A stretch of 49,446 bases of DNA, taken from an uncultured Bulleidia sp. (lineage in GTDB: Bacteria > Bacillota_I > Bacilli_A > Erysipelotrichales > Erysipelotrichaceae). The stretch's first letter is position 1, and each line of letters opens with the position of its first letter. The notes below the pieces were generated by a model. It did not search any database, was not told the DNA's origin, and was given only the letters and a program-made list of their open reading frames with translations. This document shows, in pieces, positions 9,311 through 18,174 of the stretch. The translations under genes were made by a program, and so were the position numbers. The stretch is from positions 1 to 49,446 of the forward strand of contig CAKVLT010000006.1 in the NCBI GenBank assembly GCA_934757945.1, written 5' to 3'.

Positions 9311-9345
9311 TAGAATGGCTTAGTTTTCTAAGCCATTCTATTTTT
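9311..9345 (+). terminator. Hairpin terminator/attenuator between phnD and phnC
   Basis: A perfect 13-bp stem (9311-9323 with 9328-9340) with a TTTT loop is followed by TTTTT. It lies inside the importer operon, so it probably lets phnD be made in excess over the membrane parts or stabilises the phnD message 3' end. Confidence 0.88.
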
Positions 9346-9369
9346 AAATAATAAAGAGAGAGAAGTATT

Positions 9370-10158
9370 ATGATTGAGTTTAAAAATGTATCGAAGGTAT
9401 ACCCTAACGGCACAAGAGGTCTGGATGGTGTCAGCCTTCAAATCGAACAGGGAGAGTTTGTAGCCATTATCGGTTTATCCGGTGCAGGTAAATCCACACT
9501 GATTCGTACAATTAACCGTATGATTGATATAACAGATGGTCAGCTCATTGTAGATGGCACAGATGTTATGACACTGAAAGGCAAACAGTTACGTAAGTTC
9601 CGTCGTAAGATTGGTATGATCTTCCAGTCTTTCAACCTCGTATCCCGTTCTACAGTTATCAAGAATGTATTGTCCAGTAATGTACCGGATATGCCATGGT
9701 ACAAAGTACTTCTGGGATTATATTCCAAAGAGCAGAAAATGAAAGCATTGGAAGCTCTGGATAAAGTCAACATTCTGGAAAAAGCCTACAACCGCTGTGA
9801 TGAATTATCCGGTGGTCAGCAACAGCGTGTTGCACTTGCAAGAACTCTTGCTCAGAACCCTTCCATCATTCTTGCAGATGAACCAGTAGCTTCCCTTGAT
9901 CCTATCATGGCAGATGTAGTTATGAGTGACTTTGCAAAGATTAACAAAGAGATGAATATCAGTATTCTTCTGAACATTCACCATGTAGACCTTGCTCTGA
10001 AATATGCCACAAGAGTTATCGGTATCAGAAGCGGTCATATCGTCTATGACGGTCCGACAAGTCAGGTAACACAGGAAATTCTTGATCAGGTATATAACGG
10101 AAAAGCTGTTCCTAAATCTACAGATATTGTGTCCAAAGAAGGTAAAGAGAATGGCTAA
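9370..10158 (+). CDS. phnC: Phosphonate-type ABC transporter ATP-binding protein
   Basis: 262 residues. Walker A GLSGAGKST (about 35-43), Q-loop FQSFNLV, signature LSGGQQQRVA, Walker B IILADEP and switch His in HHVDLA are all present. The order and the segment between Q-loop and signature match PhnC. It powers import by the two PhnE-type permeases downstream. Its last codons overlap the start of the first permease by 8 nt, indicating coupled translation. Confidence 0.93.
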   Translation: MIEFKNVSKVYPNGTRGLDGVSLQIEQGEFVAIIGLSGAGKSTLIRTINRMIDITDGQLIVDGTDVMTLKGKQLRKFRRKIGMIFQSFNLVSRSTVIKNVLSSNVPDMPWYKVLLGLYSKEQKMKALEALDKVNILEKAYNRCDELSGGQQQRVALARTLAQNPSIILADEPVASLDPIMADVVMSDFAKINKEMNISILLNIHHVDLALKYATRVIGIRSGHIVYDGPTSQVTQEILDQVYNGKAVPKSTDIVSKEGKENG

Positions 10159-10996
10159 GTCTTCAACACAAAAAACTCCGCTTTTCGATCGTATCTTCAA
10201 ACCTGAACTGATTACTCTTGAAAACGGGCACACAGTGGAAAGACCTAAATCCAGAACTCCTCTGATTCTTGCAGGACTGTTGATAGTCATTGTCATTTCC
10301 CTGCAGGCAACAGGGTTTAATATGGCAACACTGTTTTCAAGATTCTCACAGTTTTTTGTAATTTTAGGACAGATTTTCAAACCTAATTTCTCCTATTTTC
10401 CTAAAGTTTGGCCTTCTCTGCTTGAAACTATCAAGATGTCTATTCTTGGTACGATTGTTGGTTGTTTCATAGGATTACCTTTAGCTATCTTAGGCTCCAG
10501 CAATATCAATCGTAATAAGCCATCTTTACTGGTAATTCGTTTCATTCTTTCTGTTTTACGTTCTATTCCGACCTTGATCTATGCTTCTGTGCTGGCACTT
10601 GTATTTGGTCTTGGTACTTTTGCAGGTACTCTTGCCATTATCATCTTTACCGTAGGTATTGTAGCCAAGATGCTGTATGAAAGTATTGAAACAATCGATA
10701 TGAAACCATATGAAGCCATGATTTCCTTCGGTTCTTCTACCATGCAGGCATTCTGGACTGCCTGTATGCCACAGATCTTACCAACCTACATTGATGACTG
10801 TATGTACTGCTTCGAATTAAATGTACGTGCTTCCAGTATTCTTGGATATGTAGGTGCAGGTGGTCTTGGTGTTCTCATTCGTGAACGTACAGGATTAAGA
10901 GCCTATAACGATCTTGGTATTGTCTTACTTTCTCTGTTTATCGTTGTATTGTTAATTGATCTTCTGAACGATTTTGTTCGTTCAAAAGTTTCTTAG
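10151..10996 (+). CDS. phnE: PhnE-type ABC transporter permease 1
   Basis: 281 residues from the ATG at 10151, which overlaps the phnC stop; in-frame codons further upstream would lie inside phnC and begin without a family match. An N-terminal cytoplasmic stretch is followed by about six hydrophobic helices. The EAA-type loop for NBD contact is ETIDMKPYEAMISFGSS followed by AFWTACMPQ, ending in GAGGLG. Pairs with the next gene as a heterodimeric channel. Confidence 0.88.
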   Translation: MAKSSTQKTPLFDRIFKPELITLENGHTVERPKSRTPLILAGLLIVIVISLQATGFNMATLFSRFSQFFVILGQIFKPNFSYFPKVWPSLLETIKMSILGTIVGCFIGLPLAILGSSNINRNKPSLLVIRFILSVLRSIPTLIYASVLALVFGLGTFAGTLAIIIFTVGIVAKMLYESIETIDMKPYEAMISFGSSTMQAFWTACMPQILPTYIDDCMYCFELNVRASSILGYVGAGGLGVLIRERTGLRAYNDLGIVLLSLFIVVLLIDLLNDFVRSKVS

Positions 10997-11006
10997 GAGG
11001 TACTCT

Positions 11007-11816
11007 ATGACAGTTTTAGAACAATTTCAGGCTGAACCAAAAAACTGGTGGAAAAGAGTACTGGTATTTCTTATCTTATTCGTACTTGTCGCATGGGGTT
11101 CCCAGTCAGTACAGGTATCCGGTATTACAGAACAGGGAAGTATCGTAGCACATGGTATTGTCTATGGTATTACACATCCTAACACCAAGTTGTTATTCAA
11201 CTTAACTACTGATGGTGTACCTTATCTGATTATTCAGACAATTGCCATTGCCATTCTTGGTACATTATTTGGTGCTATCCTGGCAATTCCTGTTTCCTTC
11301 TTAGCATCCAGTAATATCGTGCCTAAACCGGTTGCCTATATTTTCAGAGCCTTTATTCTGATGATTCGTACAATTCCTTCTCTTATCTGGGCACTTGTAT
11401 GGATTCGAGTAACAGGCCCCGGTGCTTTCTGTGGTGTAGTTACACAATCCATATGCTCTATCGGTATGATTTCCAAGATGTACATTACAGCTATTGAAGA
11501 TCTGGATACTGGTATTCTGGAATCTCTGGATGCCGCTGGTTGTAATACTTTCCAGAAGATACGTGTAGGTGTCCTTCCTCAGCTATCCGCAAGTTTTATT
11601 TCAACTACTATTTATCGTTTTGATATTAACTTAAAAGATGCGACTACCTTAGGTATTGTAGCTGCAGGTGGTATCGGTTCTCCTTTAGTACAGTCCATCA
11701 CCTATTCCAGATGGACTAATGTCGGAGCTTTCATGATTGCCTTGATCATACTTGTATTGCTCATTGAATTCTGCTCCACAAAGATCCGTACCCGTTTAGC
11801 TCACGGAAAACAATAA
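11007..11816 (+). CDS. phnE: PhnE-type ABC transporter permease 2
   Basis: 269 residues from the ATG at 11007, 6 nt after TAGGAGG; the in-frame upstream start lies inside the previous gene. About six membrane helices. The coupling loop is EDLDTGILESLDAAGCNTFQ and the segment ends AAGGIG. A second, non-identical permease is typical of this importer type in Bacillota, where PhnE1 and PhnE2 form a heterodimer. The operon ends at a strong bidirectional terminator. Confidence 0.88.
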   Translation: MTVLEQFQAEPKNWWKRVLVFLILFVLVAWGSQSVQVSGITEQGSIVAHGIVYGITHPNTKLLFNLTTDGVPYLIIQTIAIAILGTLFGAILAIPVSFLASSNIVPKPVAYIFRAFILMIRTIPSLIWALVWIRVTGPGAFCGVVTQSICSIGMISKMYITAIEDLDTGILESLDAAGCNTFQKIRVGVLPQLSASFISTTIYRFDINLKDATTLGIVAAGGIGSPLVQSITYSRWTNVGAFMIALIILVLLIEFCSTKIRTRLAHGKQ

Positions 11817-11830
11817 TCAAAAGATTTTTA

Positions 11831-11876
11831 AAAAGAGTAATGAAACTCACATGTGAGTACCATTGCTCTTTTACTT
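11831..11876. terminator. Bidirectional terminator after the phn importer
   Basis: A 12-bp near-perfect stem (11831-11842 with 11861-11872, one G-T pair) encloses the palindrome ACTCACATGTGAGT. T tracts occur on both strands, so it also ends the convergent phosphatase gene. Confidence 0.88.
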
Positions 11877-11883
11877 TTCCTGA

Positions 11884-12639
11884 TCATTTCTCTACATACC
11901 AATTCTGTATCTTTGCAATCTCTTCCCGAGTATATCCGTATTCTTCATGTAAATACGTTTCCATATCCGGATACCTTTGTTCCAATTCCTGCAGTACACT
12001 TTCCATGATTTCTTTTCGAACGCCTTTACTCATCTGAATGACTGGTAAGATTTCAGGTATCTGTTCTATTTCTTCTTTTCTTTTTTCCGTCTCTTCTTCA
12101 AAAGCTTCCTGATGCGCTATGTTACTTTGCAGATAGTCATCAAGAATATCTTTATCTGCAGCACCCAGTGTCTTTTGTACTAACATACAGCAAATACCAG
12201 TTCTGTCTTTGCCGCTGGCACAGTGAATGACTACCGGCACTTTCTTTTCCAGTAATGCATCAAACAGTACTTTTACCATTTCATTATGGTATGGCATCTT
12301 GCAATAATAGTCATTAACCTGTGCAAGATGTTTAAGACATTCTGACGAGGTATGTTTTGTAGCGGAGAAACCGAAGTTTACTTTTTTTCCTTCTTTAGTA
12401 CCACAATGAGAATATGGAAGCTGTTCCATTCCTTCTATATCAGGGTCAGGGTGATGTTTCACTTCGTGTGTATTTCTGAGATCCAGTATATAGCGAATAC
12501 CGAACTCTTTCATTTCCATGAGTTCTTCTTCACTCATTTTACTGATACTTCCACATCTGAAAAAGACACCTTTTTTAATATGTCTGCCATCTTTTATTTT
12601 CATGCCGCCGGCATCTCTGAAATTCATTTCTTTGCGCAT
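11884..12639 (-). CDS. Tyrosine/dual-specificity protein phosphatase, Y_phosphatase3 type
   Basis: 251 residues. The N-terminal block NFRDAGGMKIKDGR..GVFFRCGSI is diagnostic of the bacterial MptpB/YP3 family. The P-loop is HCASGKDRTG (CX5R, catalytic Cys about 161). Some members also hydrolyse phosphoinositides or nucleotide phosphates, so protein tyrosine phosphate is only one possible substrate (family knowledge). It is convergent with the importer and divergent from the 5'-nucleotidase-like gene, a context consistent with phosphate-ester handling, though this link is inference. Confidence 0.85.
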   Translation of the reverse strand: MRKEMNFRDAGGMKIKDGRHIKKGVFFRCGSISKMSEEELMEMKEFGIRYILDLRNTHEVKHHPDPDIEGMEQLPYSHCGTKEGKKVNFGFSATKHTSSECLKHLAQVNDYYCKMPYHNEMVKVLFDALLEKKVPVVIHCASGKDRTGICCMLVQKTLGAADKDILDDYLQSNIAHQEAFEEETEKRKEEIEQIPEILPVIQMSKGVRKEIMESVLQELEQRYPDMETYLHEEYGYTREEIAKIQNWYVEK

Positions 12640-12746
12640 ATACTGCTCCTGTTTACATTGTACTTTAAGTACTCTGATTCTGCATATTCTTAACGCAAAA
12701 CTGACATAAATACGTTACAATATTTTCTGTTAAAAAGAGGTGTTTT

Positions 12747-14264
12747 ATGAAAAAGATACGGTTACTTGCAACATCAGATGTTCATGGATATATCTATCCA
12801 TATTCCTATGCGGATGGCACTAACTTCAATGGTGGATTTGCAAGATTAAAAACTTTAATAGATGCTTTAAGAGATGAGAATACTCTGGTATTGGACAATG
12901 GGGATGTACTTGAAGGTTCTCCTTTATCTTTCTATCATTATCACCAGATGCCACTGGATATTTCCCCTATGACCAAAGTTATGAATGAAATGGAATACGA
13001 TTATGTCAATGTTGGTAATCATGACTTTAACTATGGCGAAGAATGTCTCATGATGCATTTACAGAACTTAAAAGCTCCATGTATTACGAATAACTGGTAT
13101 TACCATGGTGCTCCTTATGGACCAACCTATGTCGTCAGAGAGTTTGACGGTGTCAAGATTGCTCTGTTTGGCCTGGTTACACAATATATTCCGCATTGGG
13201 AAACCAAAGAACATATTTCCAACAGCAAATTTATCTCTGCTATTGAATCCGCAAAGAAAACCGTAGATACTATCAGACGTTTTGAAAAACCAGATTATAT
13301 TGTCTGTATGTATCATGGTGGATTTGAAAAGGATCTGACCACAGGAAGACCTTCAGAAGATCTGACAGGTGAAAATGAAGCATATGATCTGATTCGTTCT
13401 GTTCCTGGTATTGATATTATGATTTCCGGTCATCAACATAGAACTTTGAGCGGTAAATTATTTAACACACATTACACTCAGACCAATGCCAACGGTCAAC
13501 AACTGGCATGTATAGATATTTATCCTGAAACGCATACCATTGAAACACATATTCTTTCCTGTGATACCAAAGCCGATTCTTCTATCACTGCACTTGTACA
13601 GCAGGAGGAAGATATCTGTCAGGAATGGCTGGATACACCACTTGGTACAAGTAAAATCGATCTGAGAGTCAGAAATGAAAATGATGCAAGAGTACATAAA
13701 TCCCAGATAATTACCTTCCTGAATAAAGTCACCATGGAAGTTACTGGTGCTGACCTTGCGGCCAATGCCTTATTCTTAGGAGCTACTGGATTTAAATCTG
13801 AAATTACAATGAGAGATCTTGTCAGTACCTATGTCTATCCAAACACACTGGTTATCAAAAAGATTACAGGTAAAGTTTTAAGAGAATATCTTGAAAAATG
13901 TGCTGAATTCTTTACGGTTAAAGGAGATGGTGTAGGCATCAATCCTTTATTTGAATCTCCTAAACCTCAGCACTTTAACTACGATATGATAGATGGTGTA
14001 GAGTACATTATCAAAGTATCCAATCCTGAAGGTTCCCGTATTACTTCTCTGACAAGAAACGGACAATTTGTCAAAGAAGATGATGAGTTCACAATAGCCG
14101 TGAATAATTACAGAGCCAGCGGTGGTGGCAATTATAACATGATCAAAAACGCTCCTGTTGTTAAGGAAATCTCAGAAAGCATGGTAGAAATTCTGGCAGA
14201 ATATATCATGCATAAAAAAGTCATTGATTTTGAACCTGTACATAATATTGATGTGATTGTGTAA
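12747..14264 (+). CDS. Cytoplasmic 5'-nucleotidase / UDP-sugar hydrolase family metallophosphoesterase
   Basis: 505 residues. The calcineurin-like metal site is complete: SDVHG (residues 9-13), DNGDVLEG (about 50), VGNHDFNYG (about 91), MYHGG and SGHQHR. The C-terminal half is a 5_nucleotid_C domain with NPLFESPKPQHFNYDMIDGVEY for substrate recognition. There is no signal peptide and no anchor, unlike exported UshA or YfkN enzymes, so it acts inside the cell on nucleotides, UDP-sugars or cyclic-nucleotide products. It follows the importer and the phosphatase, and ends with its own terminator. Confidence 0.9.
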   Translation: MKKIRLLATSDVHGYIYPYSYADGTNFNGGFARLKTLIDALRDENTLVLDNGDVLEGSPLSFYHYHQMPLDISPMTKVMNEMEYDYVNVGNHDFNYGEECLMMHLQNLKAPCITNNWYYHGAPYGPTYVVREFDGVKIALFGLVTQYIPHWETKEHISNSKFISAIESAKKTVDTIRRFEKPDYIVCMYHGGFEKDLTTGRPSEDLTGENEAYDLIRSVPGIDIMISGHQHRTLSGKLFNTHYTQTNANGQQLACIDIYPETHTIETHILSCDTKADSSITALVQQEEDICQEWLDTPLGTSKIDLRVRNENDARVHKSQIITFLNKVTMEVTGADLAANALFLGATGFKSEITMRDLVSTYVYPNTLVIKKITGKVLREYLEKCAEFFTVKGDGVGINPLFESPKPQHFNYDMIDGVEYIIKVSNPEGSRITSLTRNGQFVKEDDEFTIAVNNYRASGGGNYNMIKNAPVVKEISESMVEILAEYIMHKKVIDFEPVHNIDVIV

Positions 14265-14271
14265 AAGTTTT

Positions 14272-14301
14272 AAAAGTATAGCAGCCAGGCTATACTTTTT
14301 T
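14272..14301 (+). terminator. Terminator of the 5'-nucleotidase-like gene
   Basis: AAAAGTATAGC (14272-14282) pairs with GCTATACTTTT (14289-14299) around a 6-nt loop, followed by T residues. Confidence 0.9.
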
Positions 14302-14311
14302 AGTATGCGAA

Positions 14312-14344
14312 ATTAAAAACAAGAGCCATGGTTTCAACCATGGC
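14312..14344 (-). terminator. hsp20 terminator
   Basis: GCCATGGTT and AACCATGGC (14325-14344) form a 9-bp stem with a 2-nt loop; reading leftwards it is followed by TCTTGTTTTTAATTT. Confidence 0.85.
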
Positions 14345-14367
14345 CCTAAAGGGGGGAGAGGAATATC

Positions 14368-14769
14368 TTACGCGATGGAAATGAATTTCTTTTCCTCAGC
14401 TTCCTTCTTTTCAGCTGTAGGAACTGTAATGCACAGAACACCATCGTTATAAGAAGCTTTAATATCGGAATCCTTAATAGAATCACCTACATAGAAAGTT
14501 CTGGATGTAGTTCCTGAATATCTTTCAGAACGAAGAACTGTACCTTTTGCGTCCCTTTCTTCTTTTGACTCATTATGGCAGGCACTGATTGTCAGATTGC
14601 CATTAAACAGAGAAATCTTAATATCTTCTTTCTTATATCCAGGTAATTCTACATCCAATAAGTAGTTACCATCCTTCTTACGAATATCTGTACGCATCAG
14701 GGAATTATTTCCTGTAAATGAATCGTTGAACAAATCATCAAATAAATTTCTTTCTGGTAAATATCTCAT
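14368..14769 (-). CDS. Hsp20/alpha-crystallin small heat-shock protein
   Basis: 133 residues. Short N-terminal arm (RNLFDDLFNDSF), alpha-crystallin domain from about residue 28 with the conserved VELPGYKKEDIKISL and the signature near the end (YNDGVLCITVP), then a lysine-rich tail. It is an ATP-independent holdase that keeps unfolding proteins soluble. It has a TAGGAGG ribosome site and is monocistronic. A CIRCE operator overlaps its promoter, so HrcA control is expected. Confidence 0.95.
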   Translation of the reverse strand: MRYLPERNLFDDLFNDSFTGNNSLMRTDIRKKDGNYLLDVELPGYKKEDIKISLFNGNLTISACHNESKEERDAKGTVLRSERYSGTTSRTFYVGDSIKDSDIKASYNDGVLCITVPTAEKKEAEEKKFISIA

Positions 14770-14808
14770 AGTTTATACCTCCTAAGGTTCTTTTTCCTTA
14801 CATTCAAT

Positions 14809-14836
14809 ATAATACAACTTTATTTAGCACTGTCAA
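14809..14836 (-). promoter_or_regulatory. Vegetative promoter of hsp20
   Basis: On the minus strand consensus -35 TTGACA (14831-14836) and -10 TATTAT (14809-14814) are 16 nt apart. The -35 lies inside the CIRCE operator, so bound HrcA would block RNA polymerase. Confidence 0.8.
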
Positions 14837-14850
14837 GTGTCAAGTGCTAA
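14824..14850. promoter_or_regulatory. CIRCE operator (HrcA binding site)
   Basis: TTAGCACTG, 9-nt spacer, AAGTGCTAA: the classic TTAGCACTC-N9-GAGTGCTAA element with only the innermost pair changed. It lies upstream of hsp20. Confidence 0.93.
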
Positions 14851-14888
14851 TTTATTTAATCTTTTTTAACACTTTACTTTATAAATAT

Positions 14889-14918
14889 AAAAAACAGCCT
14901 GTATTTAAGCTGTTTTTT
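14889..14918 (-). terminator. Terminator after the small membrane-protein gene
   Basis: AAAAAACAGC (14889-14898) and GCTGTTTTTT (14909-14918) form a stem with T tracts on both strands, downstream of the gene ending at 14950. Confidence 0.85.
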
Positions 14919-14949
14919 GTGTTAGCAGATTATTTATATGCTTGCTAAA

Positions 14950-15486
14950 TTATTTGCTTAATGAGGTAAAGCTTCCATCTCCATCAGGTGTAGTTCCTTC
15001 TATAATCATAGAAGGATTAACAGATTTCAGGAAAGCCGCAAGTCTTCTGCTCTGCAATGTATTATCACTGTATAAAGGAACTGATGTGTTATTTACCGTT
15101 AATACAACAGATTCTTTTCCTTTTGAGGAAGGCTTTACTTCCATTTTCTGAATGGAATGTAAAGTGACTTCCTGAATATGCATTTTCTCATCACAGGCAA
15201 GCAGTCTGTCCGGAAGAATAAAACTTCTTCCAATCATACTGCCCTCTTCATAATATCTTCCGGTTTCTTTGACACCTCTTAGCTGGTTTCCTACCTGCCA
15301 TTTACGAAACTCGCTGTAAGCAATCTGAGCAATCAGTACTAAACCGCATATAACGCCTGCATAATAGAAAACATTGTTTTTGGTTTTAAATGTCAGAAAG
15401 GCAAAGATAAAAACAAGTACTGCATTAAGAATCAAAGTGACTGAAAACTGTAAAGATATACAGGATTTATAAAATCTTTTAATCAT
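14950..15486 (-). CDS. Small membrane protein of unknown function
   Basis: 178 residues, not recognised. Two hydrophobic helices (about residues 14-32 and 40-58) are followed by a soluble domain of about 115 residues that alternates beta-type strands (FILPDRLLAC, MHIQEVTLHSIQKMEV, SVVLTV), reminiscent of a PH-like fold. It starts 39 nt after atpC, beyond a terminator, with an AGAGGAA ribosome site. It may be expressed by read-through from the atp operon. Function cannot be stated. Confidence 0.7.
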   Translation of the reverse strand: MIKRFYKSCISLQFSVTLILNAVLVFIFAFLTFKTKNNVFYYAGVICGLVLIAQIAYSEFRKWQVGNQLRGVKETGRYYEEGSMIGRSFILPDRLLACDEKMHIQEVTLHSIQKMEVKPSSKGKESVVLTVNNTSVPLYSDNTLQSRRLAAFLKSVNPSMIIEGTTPDGDGSFTSLSK

Positions 15487-15502
15487 GGGTTCCTCTTTCT
15501 AA

Positions 15503-15526
15503 AAAGAACTGCATTTGCAGTTCTTT
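15503..15526 (-). terminator. atp operon terminator
   Basis: AAAGAACTGC and GCAGTTCTTT make a perfect 10-bp stem with a 4-nt loop, overlapping the atpC stop codon by two bases and followed leftwards by TTTTT. Confidence 0.88.
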
Positions 15527-15923
15527 ATTTACCACCTACAGAGAGACGGTTCATGGCTTTCTTTAAAGATACTTCTGCACGCTTTATATCAATAGAAGGA
15601 TCAGCTTTACGTAAACGTTCTTCTGCTCTTTCTTTTGATCTTTCAGCTCTTGCAATATCAATATCTACTTTATTTTCAATCGCATCCGTTAATACTTCTG
15701 CAAGATTTTCTCTGAAGTAGAATAAGCCTCCTGCTACCGCAAACTCTTCTCTTTTTCCATCAATATCACTTGTCATTTTTCCAATCTTCAACATTGTGAC
15801 AAGTGGCATATGGTTGGCAAGGATTCCCTGATCACCATCACTGGTCTGAATATTCAAGATGGCTGTGTCCCACTCTCTGTAAACACCATGAGGAGTTACG
15901 ACACGTACATGAAAAGTACTCAT
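15525..15923 (-). CDS. atpC: F1 ATP synthase epsilon subunit
   Basis: 132 residues. The N-terminal beta-sandwich (FHVRVVTPHGVYREWDTAIL, then GDQGILANHMPLVTMLKIG) is typical and is followed by a C-terminal two-helix arm rich in Glu, Arg and Lys. It sits on the gamma stalk and inhibits ATP hydrolysis. Its start overlaps the atpD stop by 4 nt. Last gene of the operon. Confidence 0.95.
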   Translation of the reverse strand: MSTFHVRVVTPHGVYREWDTAILNIQTSDGDQGILANHMPLVTMLKIGKMTSDIDGKREEFAVAGGLFYFRENLAEVLTDAIENKVDIDIARAERSKERAEERLRKADPSIDIKRAEVSLKKAMNRLSVGGK

Positions 15924-17314
15924 TTTAATGTCTCTGCTTTCTTTACGACGTCTTCAATAGTACCTACAGACATAAATGCCTGTTCAGGAAGATCATCGTA
16001 TTTTCCTTCCAGAATTTCAGCAAAGGAACGTACTGTGTCTTTCACCGGAACATAAATTCCTTTCAGACCAGAGAACTGTTCTGCAACGCTGAAGGGCTGA
16101 GACAGGAAGTTACGGATACGTCTTGCACGAGCAACAATCTTCTTATCTTCTTCAGATAATTCTTCCATACCAAGAATGGCAATGATATCCTGCAATTCTT
16201 TATATCTCTGTAAAATCTGCTGTACCTGACGTGCAACATGATAATGCTCTTCACCAATTACAAGAGGATCCAGCATACGGGAAGAAGAACCCAGCGGATC
16301 AACTGCAGGATAGATACCTAATGCTGCAATGGAACGGTCAAGGACAAGTCTTGCGTCAAGATGAGAGAAAGTAGTTGCCGGAGCCGGGTCTGTCAGGTCA
16401 TCGGCAGGTACATAAATTGCCTGTACGGATGTAATAGAACCATCATCAGTAGATGTAATACGTTCCTGGAGCTGACCCATTTCTGTTGCAAGAGTAGGCT
16501 GATATCCTACAGCACTAGGCATACGGCCTAATAATGCGGATACTTCAGAACCTGCCTGAGTAAAACGGAAAATGTTATCGATAAACAATAATACATCCTG
16601 ATGTTCTTCATCACGGAAATACTCTGCCATAGTTAATGCACTTAAGGCAACACGCATTCTGGCACCTGGAGATTCATTCATCTGACCATATGTAAGAACA
16701 GTATTCTTTAATACGCCGGATTCTTTCATTTCATGATACATGTCGTTACCTTCACGGGTTCTTTCACCGACACCTGCAACGACAGATCTTCCACCATGTT
16801 CAATAGCAATATTATGAATGAGTTCCTGCATCAATACTGTTTTACCAACACCTGCACCACCAAACAATCCAATCTTACCACCTTTGGAATACGGGCATAA
16901 TAAGTCAATGACTTTAATACCTGTTTCCAGGATTTCAGAAGATGTCTGCTGCTGAGCAAATGTAGGAGCTTCTCTGTGAATAGGCATTTTTTTGGTAGCT
17001 TTGACTTCACCCAGTCCATCGATTGGTTCACCCAATACGTTGAACATTCTGCCTAATACTTCATCACCAACAGGAACTTCAATAGCGTTTCCTGTATCGA
17101 TACAAGTCATACCACGTACCAGTCCGTCTGTAGAGCTCATGGCAATGCAACGAACAATATCGTCTCCTACGTGCTGAGCAACTTCACAAGTCATCTCTTT
17201 ACCATCCTGTAACTGAATGTGAATGGCATTTCGGATAGCTGGTAAGTTCTCACTGGAGAAACGAATATCAATAACTGGTCCAATAACTTGTACAATTTTA
17301 CCTGTATTGTTCAT
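15920..17314 (-). CDS. atpD: F1 ATP synthase catalytic beta subunit
   Basis: 464 residues, normal length. Walker A is GGAGVGKTV (about 154-162), the catalytic Glu lies in GVGERTREGND and the Walker B in VLLFIDNIFRF. The conserved GRMPSAVGYQPTL and the DELSEED-type loop (here MEELSEEDKK) are present. It makes ATP at the alpha-beta interface of F1, on the cytoplasmic side. Confidence 0.98.
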   Translation of the reverse strand: MNNTGKIVQVIGPVIDIRFSSENLPAIRNAIHIQLQDGKEMTCEVAQHVGDDIVRCIAMSSTDGLVRGMTCIDTGNAIEVPVGDEVLGRMFNVLGEPIDGLGEVKATKKMPIHREAPTFAQQQTSSEILETGIKVIDLLCPYSKGGKIGLFGGAGVGKTVLMQELIHNIAIEHGGRSVVAGVGERTREGNDMYHEMKESGVLKNTVLTYGQMNESPGARMRVALSALTMAEYFRDEEHQDVLLFIDNIFRFTQAGSEVSALLGRMPSAVGYQPTLATEMGQLQERITSTDDGSITSVQAIYVPADDLTDPAPATTFSHLDARLVLDRSIAALGIYPAVDPLGSSSRMLDPLVIGEEHYHVARQVQQILQRYKELQDIIAILGMEELSEEDKKIVARARRIRNFLSQPFSVAEQFSGLKGIYVPVKDTVRSFAEILEGKYDDLPEQAFMSVGTIEDVVKKAETLK

Positions 17315-17325
17315 ATTTCACCTTT

Positions 17326-18174
17326 CTACACAGCTTGTGAACCACCAACAATTTCGGTGATTTCCTGTGTGATTGCGGCCTGTCTTGCTTTGTTGTATTC
17401 TAATAACAGGCTGTTTCCAAGATCTTCGGCGTTATCTGTTGCGGTCTTCATCGCAACTCGTCTTGATCCCTGTTCACTGGTTGTGCTCTCCATCCAGTCA
17501 GAGTAAGCCACATCCTGTAACATCATCGGGATGAGTTCATCCAGAATGCTGTTGGCGTCAGGCTCAAATAATGTTTCTACATGACTGTCTGATTTTTCTT
17601 CTTTGACATTTAAGCTGCAAGGAAGAAGCACATCTGTATCTGGAGTAAATGTCATTGTATTCACGAAACGTGTATACAAAATCTGTACAACTCCAACTTC
17701 TGCATTTTGATATGCCCTGACTGCATCCATTACTATTTCTTTCAGATGCATGTACTCTAACATATCACTGGAATCAGGTCCCTGATTGATCAGGGAGAAT
17801 CCGGCTGTCTGCATGGCTTTATACATATTTGTGCCAATGACATAGACAGAATCCCCTTCATGAATATGTGCCTGTGCAAACTTTACAACATTCTGGTTGT
17901 ATCCTCCGCACAAACCAAGATCACTTCCGATAACAATCCAGTAGGCTTTATCGGAGGTATTTGCTTTCATATACTGATTATCCAGTTTTGGATTTTTAGC
18001 GACAATTTCTTCTACAGTTTCCTGTAATCTTTTTGCATATTCACGATTGGATTCCATCTTGTTACGCTGTTTAAATAACTTGGCATTGGCAATCATTTCC
18101 ATTGCCCTGGTTATCTTCTTTGTAGAGTTGACAGACTTTATTCTTGTTCTTAAAGCCTGCTTCGACTGACTCAT
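17326..18174 (-). CDS. atpG: F1 ATP synthase gamma subunit
   Basis: 282 residues. The N-terminal helix KQALRTRIKSVNSTKKITRAME and the C-terminal helix DNAEDLGNSLLLEYNKARQ..ITQEITEIVGG form the rotating coiled coil; GSDLGLCGGYNQ is the conserved central Rossmann-like motif. It overlaps atpA by 4 nt. Confidence 0.97.
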   Translation of the reverse strand: MSQSKQALRTRIKSVNSTKKITRAMEMIANAKLFKQRNKMESNREYAKRLQETVEEIVAKNPKLDNQYMKANTSDKAYWIVIGSDLGLCGGYNQNVVKFAQAHIHEGDSVYVIGTNMYKAMQTAGFSLINQGPDSSDMLEYMHLKEIVMDAVRAYQNAEVGVVQILYTRFVNTMTFTPDTDVLLPCSLNVKEEKSDSHVETLFEPDANSILDELIPMMLQDVAYSDWMESTTSEQGSRRVAMKTATDNAEDLGNSLLLEYNKARQAAITQEITEIVGGSQAV

